DNA of 64,000 nucleotides from Gracilaria gracilis (lineage: Eukaryota; Rhodophyta; Florideophyceae; Gracilariales; Gracilariaceae). Shown here in pieces: positions 58,549 to 64,000 of the stretch. How positions within the stretch are numbered: position 1 is the stretch's first letter; each line of letters opens with the position of its first letter. The position numbers and the translations under genes were made by a program. Location of the stretch: NCBI GenBank assembly GCA_030374805.1, contig JARGSG010000001.1, positions 186,001-250,000 on the forward strand, read 5' to 3'. The notes under the pieces are model-generated. The model ran no database searches and had not been told where the DNA came from. It saw nothing but the letters and a program-made list of their open reading frames with translations.

Positions 58549-59928
58549 ATGGGCACTTCCGCTGTCGAATGGAACCGCGACCTGCTCACGCGTCTCCTTC
58601 ACGCAATCGTGCTATCGCGCGGCTCGCTCACGCTTGCTGCCGCGTTGCTACCCGACCTCTCCACCGGCGCTATCCGCAAGGCCCTTCGCCAAATTTCGCT
58701 TGCACATCGTAATCCTTCATCGTGGTCCGACGCCAAGCATACTACGTTCGTGGTGCATCGCGTCGCGAACCACTCCATGCCTCCAGCAACGCCTCCACCG
58801 GCGGCACCGCCCGCTTCCACTGTCCCCAAGCGTGTTGTGCTGCAACTCGTCCCGGCCTCAAAGCGTGACGCTGCCATAGTGCGTGCTGGAAACCATCACC
58901 CGTTTCTGGAACTCAAGCTGCGTCCTCGACGACCATTATGGGATGTATATGCGCACGTCTACACAAAGTGGCGTTTACCGATCGGTTTGCTCACTCTCAA
59001 TCATCTCAGCATTCACACTTCTGTGGCTTCTATCCTTCCACAAGGCTCTGCGCTAGTGCGTCTGCAGTACAACGTAATCAACCTTCCTGTCGATTTCTCA
59101 GCGCTTTCATGTTTTCTACCGACCGATCATCAACCACACCCTCCCACCAAGCAACTACTAACTACAGACACCGACGATCATTTCTGGACTGAGAACACTG
59201 CCTCACACCTTCCGATTCTGGATTTTGGTTCTGATTCTCTCTTCAACCTCTCGTCAAACCATATCGATTCACATCCTCCGCCCCCAGAATCCTGCACACC
59301 ATTCATGAAGAATCGTCGCGTCGTCGCACCTCTCTCACTACGTCCGCATCTCCATCCTCAAAAGAAGAAGCCGAGCAGGGCTCGAACACGGCCTACTCCG
59401 CCTCATAACAAGTCAATCGTTCCGCTGCCGTCAGCACGTCCCACCATACAAAAGGTGCAGAACAATGGCGAAAAAGCTGTTTTGAGTCGTCTGCGCTCTC
59501 ACTTGGAACAGCTTTCATCCAAGCCGTCGGAACCTGCTGAAACCACTAATACAGACATGCCCGTGCCGACTTGTACCGTTGGTGCTGATACTAACAATCT
59601 TAACTTATCGCTTCTGGCTGCATCTGATTCAATGTTCGCCATGGGGCTATCGACCCCTTTGCAACAATCTGTCATCAACGAAGATGCGAATGAAGCTGAA
59701 CATGGTACTGCTACTGGCGTTCAACTTGGGCACGAAGCCATTGATCTAATGGTGCGCGATGAGTTGGCCGTTGATCTTAATCATGTGACTCACTTCAACG
59801 CTCAGCAATTGGCTGCCACGGAAGCAGAACGTGCCACACTTCTCCCCGCGCCTGATGCATCACTTAACTTTTCCGCTTTGTTTCAAGACTTAGAGCCCAG
59901 AGCACCATTTTTGACATCGAACTATTGA
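58549..59928 (+). CDS. TKI1/Cramped-like nuclear protein (SANT-like plus conserved domain)
   Basis: A 459-residue protein from ATG 58549, the first ATG; the open frame extends upstream with a non-ATG start. Residues about 6-60 (VEWNRDLLTRLLHAIVLSRG, then LSTGAIRKALRQISLAH) look like a diverged SANT/Myb helix bundle. Residues about 98-165 read VVLQLVPASKRDAAIV, HHPFLELKLRPRRPLWDVYAH, YTKWRLP. This follows the block shared by plant TSL-kinase-interacting protein 1 and animal Cramped (LQLFPI...HPYLELTLR..K.I..V..HL..KW). The rest is Ser/Pro-rich and disordered, ending with DLEPRAPF. In animals and plants these proteins are chromatin or cell-cycle factors. The match is by eye only. Confidence 0.5.
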   Translation: MGTSAVEWNRDLLTRLLHAIVLSRGSLTLAAALLPDLSTGAIRKALRQISLAHRNPSSWSDAKHTTFVVHRVANHSMPPATPPPAAPPASTVPKRVVLQLVPASKRDAAIVRAGNHHPFLELKLRPRRPLWDVYAHVYTKWRLPIGLLTLNHLSIHTSVASILPQGSALVRLQYNVINLPVDFSALSCFLPTDHQPHPPTKQLLTTDTDDHFWTENTASHLPILDFGSDSLFNLSSNHIDSHPPPPESCTPFMKNRRVVAPLSLRPHLHPQKKKPSRARTRPTPPHNKSIVPLPSARPTIQKVQNNGEKAVLSRLRSHLEQLSSKPSEPAETTNTDMPVPTCTVGADTNNLNLSLLAASDSMFAMGLSTPLQQSVINEDANEAEHGTATGVQLGHEAIDLMVRDELAVDLNHVTHFNAQQLAATEAERATLLPAPDASLNFSALFQDLEPRAPFLTSNY

Positions 59929-60765
59929 AACAGAAGTAAAGCTTGCTCCATTCCCACGACATCCTACTCATGGTATCTCATTCATCGCGCACACATAGAG
60001 CAACACCTAAACAGGGCGTCAGGCTGCAAAGCCTGGGCCTGAAAACGCAATACGCCGAGCTGCAGGACGTGCTTTTTTCTTCTGCCTTGCGTTTTAGAAG
60101 CAACTGTCCACACTAATGCAAGCGTACTAACAGTGATACAAGGGGTGGGGTATCTACGGCAGGTAGGAACGCTGACCACTTCGTAACTTACGCTGGTCGT
60201 CAGACAGGATGCGAAGGTACTTAGCATCTCCCGTGTTTCGTGTGTCTGGTTGTGGAGATGTTGGTGGACAATGTCCACTGTACCTTTGGTACATGATGTC
60301 GATGAGGGTATGAGCAGGAATGTGCGCAATATCTACGCCCTGCACAGATTAATGCAAAAAAGGGCACACGAATTTTTCAAAAATGGTCGTCCAGAATTGT
60401 CATTCTCACTGTGACAAGCGCTTTTTTTTGTAACAATCCAAGGGTTTTCGATTTTTTAAAAAGTTGATCGGAATGGTCTTGCAAAACGAGAAGTTTGCGC
60501 GCCAAAAAAGGATATCTACGAGCCAAGGCGTCGATAGCCAGACCATGCTCAACAGCAGTTACTGCTATCCATTGCCGCCATTTTCGCACACAAGCCAGGG
60601 TGGGTGTTGCGAGCACTCCGAAGTTTTGGAGTTGCCTACTTCTTGGCTTTGGGGGGGCTCAAGGCGCACTGCCCACCGGTAAGGCGCAGTTGGGTAAATC
60701 ATATCGCATATGTCCCAAGTGCATCAAACGCGAGTCCTTTTTGCCTTCCATGGTTCAACGTATCC
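59929..60765. other. Intergenic region upstream of the repeat-protein gene
   Basis: It contains T-rich tracts (60423-60460) and a GTATCTAC word near 60149. A 115-codon plus frame (60495-60839) overlaps the start of the repeat-protein gene in another frame. It includes ICPKC but has no domain match and is not called. Confidence 0.45.
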
Positions 60766-63700
60766 ATGCCGACCAATTCAACCCCGTCGCTCCCAACATC
60801 TCCATCCCCGTTACGAAAAGCATTTTCGAGCCAACGTAATGTTTGGAACAAACTTCTTCTTCGAGCTGAAAAGAGGGCTCCGGAAATAGAATCGCATCTT
60901 TATCTTCCTCGCGATCCCGGAGAGGACCACCTGCAGGCTTCTTTCGAAGACTATCTCATCAATCACCAACTTCAGATAGATGCTGTTTTTCGAATTCCGG
61001 TGCAAGAGCCTGCGCGACCTAAGCGGAAAGCCGCGAAACGATGCAGACCACGTCAATCTACCCCTCGACCTCAACAATCCGAGGTGGCTTCGGTTGCTCC
61101 TCTTGAGGCAGATGACGACGAATTTGACGTAGTCTTAGTTGAAGAAGTTCCTGCGTCAACATTGCCGTCGACGAATGAGAGTGATGATTACGGTTTAAAA
61201 CGGAAGAGGACTAGCGAGCTGAGTGAGTCAGGAAGTGACATTCCTCTCTCTCAGCGTTTAAGGAACGATCGAGCTTTGTATTCTGAGCCAGGTGTGAAGC
61301 CATCTCTCCTCACACTTCCCCATCAACATGCCCCTGAGCGTTCAAGACGTCGGGTATCGAAGTCGACTCCTTTGACAACTATACACAATCCACTTTCGAG
61401 TCTGGAGCCTTCAGAAGATTCGCCGACTCTTTATAGCTGTGATTCAAGAGCGGTTGCGTCTCGCGTTGAGTCCACGTCAGATATAAGAGTTGACGATTCT
61501 CTTAATATTGATTCTGTGTTGGCCATTTCGGATACCAAGGGAAAATCAAGAGGATCGAAATGTGGCTATAATGAATCTAGTAGTCTACGCCACTTGAAGC
61601 GAACAGAAGATGCTGCTAATGATGATGCGGAATATCGAATTCTTTCCATCTCCTCGTCTTCAGATGAGGATGACCTGTCGAAGCAAAAAGATGTGATTGC
61701 GAGATCTCGACGACCAGAACACCCTTTCAATTTGGGTTCGTTTTCGAAAGATGATGCGGCGGGGTCTAAAGCTGAAGGAAGACGCGCGAAGCGCGATTCT
61801 AAGAAGCCCAAAACCTATGGGACTCTAAATCGAACGCAACGATCATCTGAATTAAATGTGGATGAGCCCGAAATGGATCTGTTTCTTTCCCCTGGGTCTA
61901 AAGCTGTAGGAAGACGAGCGAAGCGTGATTCTAAGCAACTCAAACCCCACGGAAGCTTAGAGCGAACACAACGCCCCTCTGACGCAAATGCAGATGTGCC
62001 GGAAGTGGATCTGTTTATCTCCTCTGAAGATGATGCGGCGGGGTCTAAAGCTGTAGGAAGACGAGCGAAGCGTGATTCGAAGAAACTCAAAACCCACGGA
62101 AGCTTAAAGCGAACGCAACGCCCCTCTGACGCAAATGCAGATGTGCCGGAAGTGGATCTGTTTCTCTCCTCTGAGGATGATGCGGCAGGGTCAGAGGCTG
62201 TAGGAAGACGAGCGAAGCGTGATTCTAAGAAGCTCAAAACTCACGGAAACTTAAAGCGAACGCAACGCCCCTCTGACGAAAATTTGGATGTACAGGAAAT
62301 GGATCTGTTTCTCTCCTCTGAAGATGATGCGGCGGAGACAGAGGCTGTAGGAACACGAATGAAGCCCGATTCTAAGAAACTCGAAACCCATGGGAGCGTA
62401 GAGCGAACGCAACGCCGCACTGAAGAAGATGAGCCTTTGCTTGTATTGGATTCGTGTTCATTTTCTGACGGTAATGTCCCGAAGTATGAATTTATCCGAA
62501 CCGAATCCAATATACCGAAGCCGGGCTCTAGAAAATTAAAGAGCCTTGGGAACTTGGAGCGAACAAAACGTAGCTGTCAAGGGGATGCACCATCTCGCGA
62601 ACTGGGGCGTTGTTCGTCTTCTGAAGGTGGTGTTGTGGGTTCTGAACCGCTAGGAACAAAAAGCAGAAGAGCAAAACTCGATTCTGAAAAGCAGAAGTAT
62701 CCCGGAAGCTTGCACCGAAAAGAAAGTAGCTCTCAAGAAAAATCGGTATTGCGCGTTCTTTCTCTAACATCATCTTCTGAAGGTGATATCTCACGGCGTG
62801 AAGCTGTCGCCTGCCATCGACCAAGGTTTGCTTTTCGAAAGTCAGTTGCGGGTGTAAGGCCAACACACTCATACAATGTGGATGACCAAAACAGCTCTCA
62901 GTCTGGGATTATCGCGTTGCCTCCTGACGACGGGGACGCATATTCACCTCCAAAACAATCGACATCACTTCGTGCTTGTCAGGCAAACGATGGTACAGAC
63001 TGTCAAGATGTTGTTTCCAAACATGGAGATGGTCATGTGATGTTGCATCCTCCGAAGCTTCGGCGTGTTGGGCTTAGGGGTAACAAGAAACGAGCTGAGT
63101 CGAATAATTCATCGAGTCTCGTCCGAACTCAAGGCGAGCGTTTGCATCGTACTATACGAAGGAAACGCAGATCTACCGGCCTCCCTGAATCTTCCGTGAC
63201 CTGTTCAGAACCCCAGAGTAAGAAGTGCAAGGATCATGCGGAGATCCATCCGAATGCTACTCTTAGGAACGAAAACCCTACGCAGACGAGGCGACAATTG
63301 CAATTGCGTGCGAATGGCTGTGCAGAAACTGATGCCTTGTCCTCGGAAGTGGAGATTGATGGGAGCATTGTTGGAGATGAAAGTCCAGGGAGTGTAAAGG
63401 GTCCGACGGTGCCGGTTTCTAGCAACTGGAAGGTGCACAGAAGCCGTGATGGTTCCTGCAGCCCACAGGATTGTGATACACCAGCGGACAAGCCATTGCA
63501 GAAGCCAAGGACAAGGTTAGTAGGATCGCGTATTAGGAAGAACAGTCAATTAACGATACCTCTTATACTGCGTATCAGGCCACCAGGAGCTGTAGATGTA
63601 TACCATAATCTTGAAAAGAGACCCACAACGCGTGGAGTTGAGAGAAAGGAGAAATCGAAGAGCTTTCTGAAACTGGCCACTGTGAAGAAGACTCCCAAAG

Positions 63701-64000
63701 GACAGATTGGCAAGCGTGAGAATCAGTTTGTGAAAGTTAGGCTACCTCTCAATAAGAGAGTATCTTCATTGACCCGGGCACGTGTTACAATGAACGAGGA
63801 AGAGGACATCACTTTAGGAAACGTGTTGAATGTATCTATCTCACATCAGAGGTATTCTCTACGATCATGCAAGCAGGGATCAGAGCGCATTTTCGATCCG
63901 CAAACTACTAGAAGAGAGGCGGTGAAGCACGGAAGTCGGAAATCGTATAGCTTGGATTACTCGCCCGCAGCGGCTGCCAAATCAACAGAATCTTGTGAGC
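60766..64000 (+). CDS. Large tandem-repeat protein with repeated SUMO-interacting-like motifs, 3' end off the window
   Basis: The frame is open from ATG 60766 to the right edge (more than 1078 residues) without a stop. A basic N-terminus (about 15-110) is followed by an acidic DEFDVVLVEEV patch (119-128). The core (about 270-680) holds about seven units of roughly 45-59 residues. Their ideal form is a basic part (AVGRRAKRDSKKLKTHGS, LKRTQRP) and then an acidic-hydrophobic end (VPEVDLFLSSEDDAA). Units 2-4 are nearly identical 49-mers. The ends resemble SUMO-interacting motifs (three of four hydrophobic residues flanked by Ser/Asp/Glu): ILSISSSSDEDD (292-303), DLFLSSEDD, LLVLDS (558-563), VLRVLSLTSSSEGD (661-674). 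The C-terminal part is basic. No known family is recognised. It is probably nuclear and may bind SUMO multivalently. Confidence 0.7.
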   Translation, partial: MPTNSTPSLPTSPSPLRKAFSSQRNVWNKLLLRAEKRAPEIESHLYLPRDPGEDHLQASFEDYLINHQLQIDAVFRIPVQEPARPKRKAAKRCRPRQSTPRPQQSEVASVAPLEADDDEFDVVLVEEVPASTLPSTNESDDYGLKRKRTSELSESGSDIPLSQRLRNDRALYSEPGVKPSLLTLPHQHAPERSRRRVSKSTPLTTIHNPLSSLEPSEDSPTLYSCDSRAVASRVESTSDIRVDDSLNIDSVLAISDTKGKSRGSKCGYNESSSLRHLKRTEDAANDDAEYRILSISSSSDEDDLSKQKDVIARSRRPEHPFNLGSFSKDDAAGSKAEGRRAKRDSKKPKTYGTLNRTQRSSELNVDEPEMDLFLSPGSKAVGRRAKRDSKQLKPHGSLERTQRPSDANADVPEVDLFISSEDDAAGSKAVGRRAKRDSKKLKTHGSLKRTQRPSDANADVPEVDLFLSSEDDAAGSEAVGRRAKRDSKKLKTHGNLKRTQRPSDENLDVQEMDLFLSSEDDAAETEAVGTRMKPDSKKLETHGSVERTQRRTEEDEPLLVLDSCSFSDGNVPKYEFIRTESNIPKPGSRKLKSLGNLERTKRSCQGDAPSRELGRCSSSEGGVVGSEPLGTKSRRAKLDSEKQKYPGSLHRKESSSQEKSVLRVLSLTSSSEGDISRREAVACHRPRFAFRKSVAGVRPTHSYNVDDQNSSQSGIIALPPDDGDAYSPPKQSTSLRACQANDGTDCQDVVSKHGDGHVMLHPPKLRRVGLRGNKKRAESNNSSSLVRTQGERLHRTIRRKRRSTGLPESSVTCSEPQSKKCKDHAEIHPNATLRNENPTQTRRQLQLRANGCAETDALSSEVEIDGSIVGDESPGSVKGPTVPVSSNWKVHRSRDGSCSPQDCDTPADKPLQKPRTRLVGSRIRKNSQLTIPLILRIRPPGAVDVYHNLEKRPTTRGVERKEKSKSFLKLATVKKTPKGQIGKRENQFVKVRLPLNKRVSSLTRARVTMNEEEDITLGNVLNVSISHQRYSLRSCKQGSERIFDPQTTRREAVKHGSRKSYSLDYSPAAAAKSTESCE
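61762..62481 (+). repeat. 147-bp in-frame tandem repeat array
   Basis: Unit starts are at 61762, 61894, 62041, 62188 and 62335. Spacing is 147 bp, except for the first unit, which lost 15 bp (five codons) at its end. Units starting at 61894, 62041 and 62188 are almost identical at the DNA level. Decayed units extend on both sides (about 61555-61760 and 62482-62810). Confidence 0.92.

Noticed and set aside
60495..60839. Plus-strand 114-codon frame with ICPKC
   Set aside because: It overlaps the start of the repeat-protein gene in another frame, has only one CxxC and no family match.
61566..62872. Three consecutive minus-strand frames with similar repeats (61566-62872)
   Set aside because: They are mirror images of the plus-strand 147-bp repeats. 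The plus frame is continuous for over 3.2 kb and has consistent acidic/basic design, whereas the minus frames are broken.

Overview
This window is nuclear DNA of a photosynthetic eukaryote, most likely a red alga or another intron-poor member of Archaeplastida. Four observations support this. Most long genes are single uninterrupted frames. Several products are plastid-linked: a DUF1995 protein, a transcription-repair coupling factor (TRCF/Mfd)-like helicase, and an alpha carbonic anhydrase with a twin-arginine (Tat) signal. The sterol cyclase carries cycloartenol-synthase residues. There is an RWP-RK-like regulator of the algal and plant type. The lineage is an inference; no marker gene here fixes a species. 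The clearest introns carry yeast-like TACTRAC branch sites.

Layout. From 1 to 3.3 kb lies the 5' part of an LTR retrotransposon on the minus strand (5' LTR, primer-binding site, gag, start of protease). It appears to have landed in an older, dead piggyBac-like transposase (3.3-4.4 kb), and gene-poor DNA follows to 6.7 kb. From 6.7 to 18 kb are a Tudor-like protein, a DUF1995 plastid protein, SMC5, a Moco-sulfurase-like PLP enzyme and the carbonic anhydrase. From 18 to 34 kb are an ER J-protein with KDEL and a 57-bp intron, a candidate CENP-C, a 2290-residue VPS13-like lipid-transfer protein and an ABCD half-transporter. A gap with transposon crumbs follows (34-35.9 kb). From 35.9 to 45 kb are a type I membrane protein, cycloartenol synthase, a degenerate 2OG-oxygenase-like protein, a C9orf85-type (DUF2039) zinc protein with a glutamine tract and a coiled-coil protein. 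From 45 to 52 kb are the TRCF-like helicase, an EIF1AD-type protein and the RWP-RK-like protein. After a 2.7-kb gene-poor stretch come a Bax-inhibitor-1-family protein with a split last exon, a PH-domain kinase, a TKI1/Cramped-like protein, and an incomplete gene running off the right edge (60.8-64 kb).

The last gene is the most unusual item. It is a large basic/acidic protein built around in-frame 147-bp tandem repeats. Nearly every repeat ends in a hydrophobic-acidic patch that looks like a SUMO-interacting motif. It could be a multivalent SUMO-binding scaffold and is not recognised as a known family. The genes do not form an operon. Neighbours are arranged as convergent pairs with short spacers (77-420 bp) and divergent pairs with GC-rich shared promoters. 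Three genes (SMC5, CENP-C-like, repeat protein) point to chromosome biology, and four (DUF1995, carbonic anhydrase, TRCF, RWP-RK) to plastid function or plant-type regulation. No shared regulation is visible.
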